35,993 nucleotides of DNA, from positions 1 through 35,993 of the forward strand of contig JAFGOA010000021.1 of assembly GCA_016926735.1 (NCBI GenBank). Reading direction: 5' to 3'. The notes below the pieces were generated by a model. That model was not told the DNA's origin and searched no databases. It saw nothing but the letters and a program-made list of their open reading frames with translations. The stretch's first letter is position 1, and every line of letters begins with the position of its first letter. Below, piece after piece: positions 25,430 through 35,450 of the stretch. Both the position numbers and the translations under genes were made by a program. This stretch comes from Promethearchaeota archaeon (GTDB lineage Archaea > Asgardarchaeota > Lokiarchaeia > Sigyniarchaeales > SOKP01).

Positions 25430-27055
25430 ATGGATAAGAATTTAGAGGATACAATAAAATTAAAAAAGCTTTCAAAAGAAATTATAAGCTATATAATCAG
25501 TAATCCTCATATCTCCAAAGATAAAATTACAAATATAAAAGCAAAATTAGGAAAAAAATATCATATTAAGAATGTTATAAAAAATGCAACAATCCTATAC
25601 TATGCTACAACAGAGGAAAAAAAAAAAATAATTCCTATATTAAAAAGAAGAAAAACAAGGACACTTTCTGGTGTTTCTGTAATTGCTATTATGACAAAAC
25701 CATTACTTTGTCCTGGAGAATGTGTTTTTTGTCCTGGAAAAAATTCTCAACCTTTTGAAAAAGTGGCACAATCTTATACTGGCAGAGAACCTGCTGCTAT
25801 GCGATCTATTCATTATAATTACGATCCTTATCTACAGGTTCAAAGTCGAATAGATGATCTTGAAAGTATTGGGCATAAGGTAGATAAAATTGAACTTGTC
25901 GTTATGGGTGGAACATTTCTATCAACAGATATCTCATATCAAAGGGAATTTATCAAAGGAGCATTAGAGGGTATAGTTGAAGAGAGAACATCTTCATTAG
26001 AAGAGGTTAAAAAAAAAGCAGAAACCTCTAAACGAAGATTAGTAGGAGTTACTATAGAAACTAGACCTGATTATTGTAGAACAAATGAAATCGATTTAAT
26101 GTTGAATTATGGTACGACTCGAGTTGAAATTGGAATCCAAACTATCTATGATGAAATATATAAGATTGTGAAAAGAGGCCATTCCATAGAAGATAGTATA
26201 CAAGCCATAAGACTGGCTAAAGATGCAGGTTTGAAGATTAATGCTCACATAATGCCTAATTTACCTAATTCTGATTATTATAAAGATTTAGAAATGTTTG
26301 ATGTTCTATTTAATAATCCTAATTATCGACCAGATATGTTAAAAATTTATCCAACAATAGTGATAAAAGGGACTATTTTGTATAATTGGTGGAAAGTGGG
26401 AAAATATAATTCTTATCCATTGAATAAATTGGTTGAATTAATTGCTACAGCAAAAAGCAATCTTCCACCTTATGTAAGAGTTCAGAGAATAATGCGGGAT
26501 ATACCCGCTAATTTAATTGTGTCAGGATGCAAAAAGAGTAATTTAAGACAATTAGTTAAAAATAAATTAAAAGAAATGAATCAGAAATGCAATTGTATAA
26601 GATGTCGTGAATATGGAATTGTAAAAAATTCGAAAATCCTCGAAGATAATTCATTAGATAATGTTAAATTATATCGTATAGATTATGAAGCTTCTAAAGG
26701 TCAAGAAATATTTCTATCCTATGAAAATAAAAAAGAAGGATTTTTGGTTGGATTTCTCCGTTTAAGAAAACCTTCAGAATTAGCTCATAGACCTGAATTA
26801 AATGATGGTAAAACAATGATTGTTAGGGAAGTACGCGTGGTTGGTGAATTAGTACCGAAAGATGTAAAACCAAATGGATTAACTCAAATTCAACATAGAG
26901 GATATGGAAAACAATTAATGCAAAATGCAGAAAAAATATCATTAGAAGAATTTGCTTCTAGAAAAATAGCAGTTATTAGTGGTATAGGTGTTCGAAATTG
27001 GTTTTATGATTTGGGTTATAAATTAGATGGTCCCTATGTTTCTAAAAAATTATAA
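25430..27055 (+). CDS. elp3: Elp3-type tRNA uridine-34 carboxymethyl transferase (radical SAM plus GNAT)
   Basis: Elp3 modifies the wobble uridine of tRNAs using a radical SAM domain and an acetyltransferase domain. In this 541-residue archaeal protein the radical SAM cysteines lie in CPGECVFCPG (about residues 87-96), followed by YTGREPAAMRSI, VVMGGTF and IETRPDYC, all typical. A Cys-rich CNCIRCREYG follows near residue 390, and the C-terminal GNAT domain has VRVVGELVPKD and HRGYGKQLMQNAEKIS for acetyl-CoA. Length and motifs are complete. It stands alone between the two minus-strand TIR and SIR2 genes. Confidence 0.96.
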   Translation: MDKNLEDTIKLKKLSKEIISYIISNPHISKDKITNIKAKLGKKYHIKNVIKNATILYYATTEEKKKIIPILKRRKTRTLSGVSVIAIMTKPLLCPGECVFCPGKNSQPFEKVAQSYTGREPAAMRSIHYNYDPYLQVQSRIDDLESIGHKVDKIELVVMGGTFLSTDISYQREFIKGALEGIVEERTSSLEEVKKKAETSKRRLVGVTIETRPDYCRTNEIDLMLNYGTTRVEIGIQTIYDEIYKIVKRGHSIEDSIQAIRLAKDAGLKINAHIMPNLPNSDYYKDLEMFDVLFNNPNYRPDMLKIYPTIVIKGTILYNWWKVGKYNSYPLNKLVELIATAKSNLPPYVRVQRIMRDIPANLIVSGCKKSNLRQLVKNKLKEMNQKCNCIRCREYGIVKNSKILEDNSLDNVKLYRIDYEASKGQEIFLSYENKKEGFLVGFLRLRKPSELAHRPELNDGKTMIVREVRVVGELVPKDVKPNGLTQIQHRGYGKQLMQNAEKISLEEFASRKIAVISGIGVRNWFYDLGYKLDGPYVSKKL

Positions 27056-27069
27056 AAATATAAAAAAAA

Positions 27070-29646
27070 CTATTGAGGGTTATTAAGATAATCTAGTAAT
27101 TTTTGAGCCTCTTCCACTAAAGGATTTGGATTATCTATTTCATTCCAATAATTAAGAGCATCTTTTACAATCTCTTTAGCTTTTTCAACATCATTTACAC
27201 GGATTAAACTTAATGATAGATAATAACAAGCCATCCCTGCTAAGTTATAATCTTTTCGTTCAATTGATGAATTTTTTACTATTGTATAAAGCTCTACAGC
27301 TTTCCCATAATTTTCTTGAGAAAAATAAACTCCAGCTAGATTTATCATAGTAATATCCCTTAATCCGATTTTATTTGCCTTTTCAGCAAGTTGAATTGAT
27401 TCATTATATTGTTCTATTGCTTTTCCAAGATCTCCTGATTTCACAGTAATATTAATAATATTTGCTTTTGTTGTTAATATAGCGGGAATATCCTCTATCT
27501 CTTGAAATATTTCTAAAGCTTCCGTATAATATTTCAGCGCATCTTCCAATTTTTCCATTCTATAATATAAATTTCCGATATTTGCTGTTGAATTCGCCAT
27601 CATTTTGATTTGTCCTGCTTTTTTTTTATTCTCATATGATTTCAGATAATTTTTTAAGGCTTCTTCATATCTTCCTTGTTGCTCCAAGAGAATTCCAAGA
27701 TTATTATAAATATTTGCGGCTCTCCCTTCTAAACCCAATTTATTTGCCTCGATAAGCGCATTGTTATAGATTTCAATAGCTTTTCCAAAATTACCTTGAA
27801 ATTGAACAGCTAATCCCATTTTTTCCCACATATCCATTATTAATATAGCATCATCAACTTCATTTATTAATGAATTTGTTTCTATCAAAATATCATAAGC
27901 TCCCGAGTAATCTCCACTTTCAAATTTAAAATCAGATTCTGTTAATTTTGCTCTCGCAATACCTTCTTTATCTCCAGAAAGATAGGCTTTCTCTTTTGAT
28001 AATTTAAGATTTTTTATTGCTAATTCATTCTCACCTTTATCAAAATTTAGCCTTGCTAAATTTCTATAAGCTTTTGATAAAAGTTCATCATCATAAAGTC
28101 TGGTAAAAATCTCTATTGCTTTATTCGTATCCTTCTCAGCAATTTCTATATTTCCTAACTCTGATTCAGTCAATGATTTACTTGAATAAGCTAATCCTAA
28201 TGTAAATTCCTCACCATTTTTAATAGATAATTCTATCGCTTCATTATATGCGTCTAGAGCGTCTTGAAATTTACCAAGATTATTATAAAGAACCCCTAAT
28301 CCAAGTAATGATGTGATAATCCCATAATAATCATTGTTTTCTCTCCATATTCTAACTACTTCTTCCATATTTTTCTCTGCTTTTACATATTCTCCAAAAA
28401 GTTGTTGCATCTTTGATATCTCATAAACAGAAGTTATATATCCTTCTTTATCTTCTATAATCTTAAATTCTGCCATAGCTTTTTCGTAATAAGAAATAGA
28501 TTCTTGATTCTCATTAAAATTTCTTAAAACTTTTCCATACTCGTTAAACAATATTGCTTTTACACGAGCGTTCATTTTATACTTATCAATGTTTTCCATT
28601 AAATCTTCTAAAATTGATCTTACTTGTTCTTTTAATCCTGTAGTATATCCAATATCAATTAAGATAAGTAAAGACACAATTTCCCCCCTTTTCTTAGCCC
28701 AATTTAAAGAATGATTTTTAATTTTCTCTAGCTTTTCTTGTTTTATTTTTTCAATCTTATTTTCTTTTCTTTCAAATTCTTTGGGTGGGGTTATATTGTT
28801 TGGTAAGAGTGTTTTTAAATTATCTAACCAATTAGGTAAAGTACCATAATCAATAATTCCTCGATCATTGCCATAAAGGTCACTTAATTCTATAACTGCT
28901 TTTGGAGGTTTTGCATTTTCCAAAAAAAGCCATAGATAACCAGGAGAATCATTCATTCTATGTCTTAATCCTAAATAATTAGGTTCGGCATCTAGATCTG
29001 CCCCTGAATAACCTAAAAATATCCAAAAATTCTGTGCTCCTATAATATTTAACACTTGGGTGATTTTATGATCTAAACCTTGTTTTCTTTGTTTCAATGT
29101 ATCTATACAAGTCTCTGGACGAGTAGCTGTACCATGTAATTTTAATAATAAGCAAGAATTATCATCTTCATTTGAGTTCTCTAGTAATTTGAGAATTTCC
29201 TTATACTCCTCTGGATCGACATAAACCTTTATAGATGCTCCAACCATTTTAAATGCTTTCTCAATAAGTGTATCGAAGTTTGTTGTTATAATCAATTTAA
29301 TTTTTCCTATTTTTGCTAAAGTAGCTAACCATAAATGAATTTGATTAGGAATATCCCCTTCTAAACCTTGTAAAACTTCAAAATATGATTCACCAATCCT
29401 ATCACTTATAATTTCAGAAACATATTCCGGTGGAAGTTTACCTTCTTCTTCTCTTAATTTTATTAAATTTGTAAAATTGGGAATCTCAGGATTAATTGAA
29501 CTGGATAAAATGGTAAGAGAATCAAGAATTATATGATTTACTTCCCACCAACTTGGCAAACTGGACGGTGGAATCATTGAAACTCCGGCACCAATAAAAA
29601 AGACTGCTTTTTTGTTCTCTATTATCTCTAAAATTTTTTGATTCAT
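27070..29646 (-). CDS. SIR2-domain protein with long TPR array
   Basis: The protein is 858 residues from ATG 29646; an upstream in-frame TTG at 29658 is less likely. Residues 1-290 form a SIR2-like NAD-binding domain: FFIGAGVS (16-23), TTNFDTLIE (about 118-126), KLHGT (about 167-171) and GYSGAD (about 211-216). The classical deacetylase zinc cysteines are absent, as in SIR2 NADase effectors of anti-phage systems. From about residue 330 to the end there are roughly a dozen tetratricopeptide repeats (for example YNNLGILLEQQGRYEEALKNY). SIR2-TPR proteins occur in prokaryotic defence and signalling, where repeats sense a partner. Whether this one is defensive is inference. It is single-gene, with its own TATA box. 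Confidence 0.88.
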   Translation of the reverse strand: MNQKILEIIENKKAVFFIGAGVSMIPPSSLPSWWEVNHIILDSLTILSSSINPEIPNFTNLIKLREEEGKLPPEYVSEIISDRIGESYFEVLQGLEGDIPNQIHLWLATLAKIGKIKLIITTNFDTLIEKAFKMVGASIKVYVDPEEYKEILKLLENSNEDDNSCLLLKLHGTATRPETCIDTLKQRKQGLDHKITQVLNIIGAQNFWIFLGYSGADLDAEPNYLGLRHRMNDSPGYLWLFLENAKPPKAVIELSDLYGNDRGIIDYGTLPNWLDNLKTLLPNNITPPKEFERKENKIEKIKQEKLEKIKNHSLNWAKKRGEIVSLLILIDIGYTTGLKEQVRSILEDLMENIDKYKMNARVKAILFNEYGKVLRNFNENQESISYYEKAMAEFKIIEDKEGYITSVYEISKMQQLFGEYVKAEKNMEEVVRIWRENNDYYGIITSLLGLGVLYNNLGKFQDALDAYNEAIELSIKNGEEFTLGLAYSSKSLTESELGNIEIAEKDTNKAIEIFTRLYDDELLSKAYRNLARLNFDKGENELAIKNLKLSKEKAYLSGDKEGIARAKLTESDFKFESGDYSGAYDILIETNSLINEVDDAILIMDMWEKMGLAVQFQGNFGKAIEIYNNALIEANKLGLEGRAANIYNNLGILLEQQGRYEEALKNYLKSYENKKKAGQIKMMANSTANIGNLYYRMEKLEDALKYYTEALEIFQEIEDIPAILTTKANIINITVKSGDLGKAIEQYNESIQLAEKANKIGLRDITMINLAGVYFSQENYGKAVELYTIVKNSSIERKDYNLAGMACYYLSLSLIRVNDVEKAKEIVKDALNYWNEIDNPNPLVEEAQKLLDYLNNPQ

Positions 29647-29660
29647 TGCCCTTCTCAATC

Positions 29661-29672
29661 TATTTATAAATA
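29661..29672 (-). promoter_or_regulatory. TATA box of the SIR2-TPR gene
   Basis: TTATTTATAAATA on the minus strand is about 20-26 bases before ATG 29646, with GAGAAGGG just before the start codon as a ribosome site. The short spacing leaves almost no leader if both are used. Confidence 0.4.
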
Positions 29673-29829
29673 ACCTTATTAATATCTGAGTACTAAAAAT
29701 TTAAAGTTTTTGAAAAAATATTCAATTCTTATTTTTAAAATATAAATATTTGATTCTGATTTTCTTACCTAAACTAATAAAAAATTTTTGTAAAATAAAT
29801 AATAAATTCTAACAATTATTTGATTCAAT

Positions 29830-31749
29830 ATGGATAAGTTCGATTATAAAAAATTAGGTCTCAAATGTGGACTTGAAATACATCAACAATTAAATTCAAA
29901 AACAAAATTGTTTTGCAGATGTCCTAATGAGCTTCAAGGAACAAAAAATCCAGATTTTACATTAAAACGGTTTATGCGTCCTGTACTTGGAGAAATGGGG
30001 GTCTATGATGAAGCTATGCTTACTGAATATCTTAAAGGAATGACTATTATTTATGAAGGATATAATGATTTGATTTGTACTTATGAACTTGATGAAACAC
30101 CCCCCTTTTCATGTAATAAAGAAGCAATAAATATCGCAATTGAAATCGCTTTACTACTCCAGTCAAACATTATTGAAGAAATGCATGTATGTAGAAAAAA
30201 TTATCTAGATGGAAGTGTACCTTGTGGGTTCCAAAGAACGATGATCTTAGCAAAAGATGGGTGTATAGAATTAGAAAATGGAAAAAAAATAGGAATTGAT
30301 ATATTATGTTTAGAGGAAGATGCTGCAAGGAAAATTAAAACTGACAATAAAATTAATTATTTCAGATTAGACAGACTGGGCATTCCTCTTGTGGAAATAG
30401 CTACAAAACCGGATATAAATACTCCAATAGAATGTAGGGATGCGGCAGAAAGATTAGGATTGTTATTGTGGTCAACAAATGTAAAAAAAGTCCTTGGTTC
30501 AATCAGACAAGATGTTAATGTAAGTATAAAAGAAGGAACTAGAATCGAAATTAAAGGGGTTCAGAAATTGGATTGGATTCCCATATTAATTAATCATGAA
30601 ATATCAAGACAACTTGAATTAGTGAATATAAAAAGTGAATTAGAAAATAGAGGATTAAAAGCAACTAACATTTTTAAAAAATCAATTGATTTATCAAAAG
30701 CTTTAGGAAAAACTAAATCTAATTTTATATTGAAAGGAATTAAATCTGGAAAACAACTTTACGGAATTAATATTGAAGGATTTAAAGGTATATTTGGTAA
30801 GGAATTATCAGTAGATTATCGTTTTGGATCTGAAATATCGAGTAAAGTAAAATCTATTTCAGGAATAAGGGGAATAATTCATTCTGATGAAGATTTAAAT
30901 AAATACAAATTTTCTGAAAATGATATTAACAAAATCAAAGAATTATTGGAATATAATGACAATGACTGTTTTGTACTCATTTTAGGATATAAAAAAGAGA
31001 TTGAAAAAGCAATAGATACTATAATAAAAAGAGTTCAATATGCATTCAAAGGTGTTCCTCCTGAGACAAGGAAGGCATTAGATAATGGAAATACTGAATT
31101 CTTAAGGGAGCTTCATGGAGGTGCAAGATTATATCCAGATACTGATTCTCAAGCAATAATTAATTCAGTAGAAAATATAAATAGAATTAAAAAAGCACTT
31201 CCGAAATATCCGTGGGATATAATCAAAGATTATTCTAATAAATTTAAAATCAGTGATGATAAAATAAAAGATCTTATTTTCACAGGAAATTTGGATTTAT
31301 TTAATATCTTGCTAGAAATATATCCAGAAAATCCTATATTAATAATAACAACTTTACTAGATTTGACTACTGCTCTAAGAAGAGATGGAAAGAATATAGA
31401 TAACGTTATGGAAAAAGATTTTAAGTCTATCTTCAATCTTTTACGTAAAAAAGAAATAGGTAAAGAGGCGATAGAGGAATTAATGACCTTAAAATCAGAG
31501 CAACCACATTTATCAATAGAAGAAATTAAACAAGAATTGAATATCGAAAGTATATCATTGGAGGATTTAAGAAAGATAATTGTAAAAAAAATAAACAATA
31601 CAATAAATCTTATTAAAGAAAAAGAAATGAATGCTATGGGACCATTAATGGGTGAAGTAATGAAAGAAGTAAGAGGAAAAATTGATGGAAAAATAGTGTC
31701 TGAAGAATTAAAAAAAGAATTAATCAATAAATTAGAGGCGTTAAAATAA
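29830..31749 (+). CDS. gatE: Glu-tRNA(Gln) amidotransferase subunit E
   Basis: GatE is the archaea-specific kinase/amidotransferase subunit that, with GatD, converts Glu-tRNA(Gln) to Gln-tRNA(Gln). The 639-residue protein opens with KCGLEIHQQLNSKTKLFC, followed by CNKEAINIA, RKNYLDGSVPCGFQRT, LEEDAARKI and PLVEIATKPDI, the conserved cradle-domain motifs of the GatB/GatE family. A GAD-like insert region sits around residues 270-410, which separates GatE from GatB. The C-terminal helical YqeY-like tail (MNAMGPLMGEVMKEVRGKID) is complete. The gatD GTG start follows the stop directly. Confidence 0.97.
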   Translation: MDKFDYKKLGLKCGLEIHQQLNSKTKLFCRCPNELQGTKNPDFTLKRFMRPVLGEMGVYDEAMLTEYLKGMTIIYEGYNDLICTYELDETPPFSCNKEAINIAIEIALLLQSNIIEEMHVCRKNYLDGSVPCGFQRTMILAKDGCIELENGKKIGIDILCLEEDAARKIKTDNKINYFRLDRLGIPLVEIATKPDINTPIECRDAAERLGLLLWSTNVKKVLGSIRQDVNVSIKEGTRIEIKGVQKLDWIPILINHEISRQLELVNIKSELENRGLKATNIFKKSIDLSKALGKTKSNFILKGIKSGKQLYGINIEGFKGIFGKELSVDYRFGSEISSKVKSISGIRGIIHSDEDLNKYKFSENDINKIKELLEYNDNDCFVLILGYKKEIEKAIDTIIKRVQYAFKGVPPETRKALDNGNTEFLRELHGGARLYPDTDSQAIINSVENINRIKKALPKYPWDIIKDYSNKFKISDDKIKDLIFTGNLDLFNILLEIYPENPILIITTLLDLTTALRRDGKNIDNVMEKDFKSIFNLLRKKEIGKEAIEELMTLKSEQPHLSIEEIKQELNIESISLEDLRKIIVKKINNTINLIKEKEMNAMGPLMGEVMKEVRGKIDGKIVSEELKKELINKLEALK

Positions 31750-33111
31750 GTGATAGAAAAATTAAAAGGTTATAAAGATGAAGCAAAAGATATTCTTGAG
31801 AAAAATGGAATTAATATTTGGGATATCATAAATATTAAAACTAAAGAAAGTATATATGAAGGAATATTACTTCCAAGAAATGAATATTCAGCATCCAATT
31901 TTATTGAAATAAAGTTAGGTAATAATTATAATATTGGTATTGATGTCTCAAAGATAATAAATATTGAAAAAACTGGAGAAAAAAAAGCTGATTATAAGAT
32001 CCCAGAAAAAAAATTTCCTAAAAATAAATCTCTTCCTAATATTATACTCTTTGGAACTGGAGGAACAGTTGCTTCAAGATTAGATTATACTACAGGTGCT
32101 GTTATTCCATCTTTTACTCCTGGAGAATTATTTAGTGCCGTTCCAGAATTAGCAGATATTTGCAACATTGAAACAGAAATCGTTTTTGAAATATTATCTG
32201 AAAATATGAAACCTGAATATTGGCAAAAATTGGCATTGAAAATTGAAAAAGCAACAAGAGAAGGCATAGATGGAATTATAATTGGACATGGAACTGATAC
32301 AATGGGGTTTACATCCGCAGCTTTGTCATTTATGCTAAAAGATCTCAATATTCCAGTAGTTCTTGTAGGTAGTCAAAGAAGTTCTGATAGACCCTCCTCA
32401 GATGCAGCATTAAACTTGATTAATGCTTCAACTGTAGCAACATCAGATATCGCTGAGGTAACCGTTTGTATGCTTGGTTCTTCCGCACATGATTATGGTC
32501 TTATTCATAGAGGAACCTTAGTAAGAAAAATGCACTCTTCTGTAAGGCATACATTTAGAACTATTGATGATATTCCTCTCGGAATGGTCAAAGACAAGAA
32601 AATTACAATGTTTAAACAAGATTATCAAAAACGATCGGATAAAATTACTACAGCTAAAGTTGATTTTGAAAAAAAAGTTGCATTAATTTATTCTTATCCA
32701 GGGATGGAAAATGATATTATTGATTTTTATGTTGATAAAGGATATAAAGGAATTGTTATTGCTGGGACTGGCTTAGGTCATGTAAGCACTATGGTTTATG
32801 ATTCGATAAAAAGAGCAATACAAGAAGATATTACTATTCTTATGACAGTGCAAACACTTCATGGATTTACAGGTATGAATGTTTACTCCACAGGTAGACA
32901 ACTTCTCAATATGGGAGTACTTTCTGGAAAAAATATGTTACCTGAAACTGCTTATATAAAACTAGGATGGACTTTAGGACAAACAAAAAATAAAAAAGAA
33001 ATTCAAAAATTATTATTAAGTAATATATCTGGTGAATTAATCGAAAGAGAATTACCAATAGCATTTAATTATAATATCGATCATCTATTAAAAAATAAGG
33101 ATTTATTCTGA
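31750..33111 (+). CDS. gatD: Glu-tRNA(Gln) amidotransferase subunit D
   Basis: GatD is the asparaginase-like subunit that frees ammonia from glutamine or asparagine for GatE. The 453-residue protein has the archaeal N-terminal beta-barrel extension (about residues 1-90), then the L-asparaginase core with FGTGGTVAS (first catalytic threonine, about 101-109) and GHGTDTMGFT (second motif). SSDRPSSDAALN and GTGLGHVS are further family motifs. The GTG start at 31750 immediately follows the gatE stop, so the pair is an operon with tight coupling. No key residue appears missing. Confidence 0.97.
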   Translation: MIEKLKGYKDEAKDILEKNGINIWDIINIKTKESIYEGILLPRNEYSASNFIEIKLGNNYNIGIDVSKIINIEKTGEKKADYKIPEKKFPKNKSLPNIILFGTGGTVASRLDYTTGAVIPSFTPGELFSAVPELADICNIETEIVFEILSENMKPEYWQKLALKIEKATREGIDGIIIGHGTDTMGFTSAALSFMLKDLNIPVVLVGSQRSSDRPSSDAALNLINASTVATSDIAEVTVCMLGSSAHDYGLIHRGTLVRKMHSSVRHTFRTIDDIPLGMVKDKKITMFKQDYQKRSDKITTAKVDFEKKVALIYSYPGMENDIIDFYVDKGYKGIVIAGTGLGHVSTMVYDSIKRAIQEDITILMTVQTLHGFTGMNVYSTGRQLLNMGVLSGKNMLPETAYIKLGWTLGQTKNKKEIQKLLLSNISGELIERELPIAFNYNIDHLLKNKDLF

Positions 33112-33236
33112 TATTATATATTCTTTTTTTTCTCTATATCGAATTTTTTTTTACAACACAAAACAATAAACAATAAAAATTTTATATTTTCTTTTATTTA
33201 CTAAAATAATTAATTATTTATAATAATGTGAATCAG

Positions 33237-33965
33237 ATGGGAAAACGAATACTTGCACAGAGGAAAGGGCAAGGACACTTATGGGCGAGATCTCCTAGTC
33301 ATAGACACGTTGGCGAAGTAAGATATCGCTCCTTTCAAGAAAAGGATAAAGCATTTAATTTTAAAATTACAGAATTAGTTCATTCTCCAGGGAGAGGTGC
33401 TCCTGTTGCTAGAATCAGATATGATGATGGAGAAAAAGGATTATTTCTCCCACCAGAAGGGATATATGAGGGACAAACTTTTATTCAATCAAAAACAGGT
33501 TATGGTCTTGATATAACTGTTGGAAATATTATACCTTTAAAAAAAGTGCCCTTAGGGACTTTAATTTACAATATTGAAGGAACACCTATGGATGGGGGAA
33601 AATTTGCCCGAGCTTCAGGAGTTTCGGCTGTTGTAAAAGAGAAAACAAAGGATGGGGTAAAAATTATGTTTCGTTCTAAAAAAATGAAATGGTTTAATAA
33701 AAATTGTCTTTGTACCATAGGAGTTGTAGCTGGTGGTGGTCGAACAGACAAACCCTTCTTGAAAGCAGGTGCAAAACATTATTATGTTCAATCAAAAGCT
33801 AAAAAATGGCCTGTCGTTCGTGGATGTACAATGAATGCTGCATCTCACCCTTATGGCGGTGGAGCAAAACAATCACCTCACAAACCTACAACAACTAGAA
33901 GAGGAGCTCCTCCTGGTCGAAAAGTTGGCCAAATAGCAGCAAGAAGAACTGGTCATCAGAATTAA
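33237..33965 (+). CDS. rpl2: Ribosomal protein L2 (uL2)
   Basis: L2 is a core large-subunit protein near the peptidyl transferase centre. I prefer ATG 33237, giving MGKRILAQRKGQG, the normal archaeal N-terminus, over the GTG at 33228. The 242 residues contain RSPSHRHVGEVRY, the beta-barrel and SH3-like domains, and the conserved C-terminal NAASHPYGGGAKQSPHKPTT with the universally conserved histidine. It stands apart from other ribosomal protein genes here, not in a standard S10-type operon, which is notable for an archaeon but seen in some. Confidence 0.97.
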   Translation: MGKRILAQRKGQGHLWARSPSHRHVGEVRYRSFQEKDKAFNFKITELVHSPGRGAPVARIRYDDGEKGLFLPPEGIYEGQTFIQSKTGYGLDITVGNIIPLKKVPLGTLIYNIEGTPMDGGKFARASGVSAVVKEKTKDGVKIMFRSKKMKWFNKNCLCTIGVVAGGGRTDKPFLKAGAKHYYVQSKAKKWPVVRGCTMNAASHPYGGGAKQSPHKPTTTRRGAPPGRKVGQIAARRTGHQN

Positions 33966-34108
33966 AATCCTTTTTATTTTACTCAAGGATCTAAATTTTA
34001 CTTTTTTCTAATAATAACATCTTTATTATTTATTTTAGATATAACAGAAGTGATCTATCTATTAATATACAAGAAATAATAATGAAAAAAGAAATTAAAT
34101 AAAGAAAT

Positions 34109-35008
34109 TTATAACTGATAATTAATACTTATATTTTTCATTAGTTCTTTATATCTGGAGCGGAGAGTTACTTCCGTAACACCCACGACAGTAGATATTT
34201 CTTTTTGGCTTACTCGTTTATTTTTTAGTTTTGATACTAAATATATTGAACCCGCACACAAACCTTTAGGATCTTTTCCACAAATTGCATTTTTGTCAAT
34301 AAAACCCCTTAATATTTTAACGACATTTTTTTCAATTTCGATAGGAAGGCCTAAATCAGCACAATAACGAGGGATTAAAGAAATTGGATCTATATTTGGA
34401 GGTTTTAAATTTAATTCTCTGACAAGAATTTTATAACATTTTTTAACAATATTATCGCTTATTGAAGCCTCATCTAATATTTCTTGTAGAGTAATAGGTA
34501 CTTTTTCCTCTTTGCATTTATAATAAGCACAGGCAGCAATCATTCCATTAATAGATCTACCTCTTAAAAGATTCCTTTTATAAACTTGTTTATAGAGTTT
34601 TACAGCCGCCTTTTTTACTCTTTCTGGAAAATTAAGATTACTACCGATTCGTTTTAATTCCGTAATAGCTATAAGCATATTACGTTTTTCCCATGATAGG
34701 TGGGTATTCCATTTTGCAGCTCTTCTTAAATCTGGATTCTTTATCTTTGTGCGATCAATAATTGTTGATAAGCCAATATCCGGCATTAAAATAGAGATTG
34801 GACATCCTGTTCTCTCCTTTTTTTCTTTCTCTCTTTTTGTATATGCCCTAATTCCACTATGGGATATATCTAATAATCGTTCCCCAATTACTAAACCACA
34901 TTGTTTGCAGACAGTTTCTCCTCTTTCATCAATTGATATTGTAAAACCCCCACATTCAGGACATATATTAGATATATCACAAATAGTTGTTCGTTCAGTT
35001 TCTACCAT
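34109..35008 (-). CDS. tfb: Transcription initiation factor TFB (TFIIB homologue)
   Basis: TFB bridges TBP and RNA polymerase at archaeal promoters. I start it at ATG 35008, which follows AAGGGG. The longer frame to 35083 adds unrelated residues. Of 299 residues, the zinc ribbon uses Cys16, 19, 34 and 37 (CPECGG...CKQCGLVI), then a B-reader-like linker (YTKREKEKKERTGCPISILM, usual ERTGAP), then two cyclin repeats (about 105-190 and 200-295) ending with the BRE-reading helix-turn-helix VSQKEISTVVGVTEVTLRSRY. All parts are present. Other TFB paralogues may exist elsewhere. The gene is divergent from a histidine kinase gene across a long A+T-rich gap. Confidence 0.95.
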   Translation of the reverse strand: MVETERTTICDISNICPECGGFTISIDERGETVCKQCGLVIGERLLDISHSGIRAYTKREKEKKERTGCPISILMPDIGLSTIIDRTKIKNPDLRRAAKWNTHLSWEKRNMLIAITELKRIGSNLNFPERVKKAAVKLYKQVYKRNLLRGRSINGMIAACAYYKCKEEKVPITLQEILDEASISDNIVKKCYKILVRELNLKPPNIDPISLIPRYCADLGLPIEIEKNVVKILRGFIDKNAICGKDPKGLCAGSIYLVSKLKNKRVSQKEISTVVGVTEVTLRSRYKELMKNISINYQL

Positions 35009-35450
35009 ATTTACCCCTTTATTATAAAGATAAATTGTCTCCAAATATTTTTTAGTAAAAAGAAAATATTTTTTTATACACAATTAATCTTTTTTTTGTA
35101 ATATATTTGTATATGACAAGGGTATATTTAAAGGTTTTGTTATAAAAATATTAGTCAATCAATCTTTTTGTTATAATAAATCATTTATTTTATAATAAAA
35201 TCAGTACAAAATATAGTTTAAATGTTTATATCTTTAAAATATAAAAAATTGGGATTTGTGTACAAAAACAGATTGAACACAAAAAAACTTGAAAATTTTT
35301 AATTTTTTATCAACATAAATTTAAATTAAACCTTTTTTATTATAAAGACAGTTTAAATGGCTTAGCTAATATTAGTCAAAAACATAGATAATTTTTCCCT
35401 AAATTAAAAAAATTTTCCAATTCAAACAAATATTAAGGTATCACTAATTT
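35009..35450. other. Long A+T-rich divergent intergenic region with short repeats
   Basis: No gene is evident in these 440 bases between TFB and the histidine kinase. Several short direct repeats are present: AATATTAGTCAA at 35147-35158 and 35368-35379, AGTTTAAATG at 35215-35224 and 35350-35359, TTTTGTTATAA at 35135-35145 and 35166-35176, and GTACAAAA at 35204-35211 and 35260-35267. These could be operator sites for one or both genes, or background in A+T-rich DNA. Confidence 0.4.

Noticed and set aside
35009-35083. 25-residue N-terminal extension of TFB
   Set aside because: The residues are unlike any TFB N-terminus and ATG 35008 is preceded by a good ribosome site.
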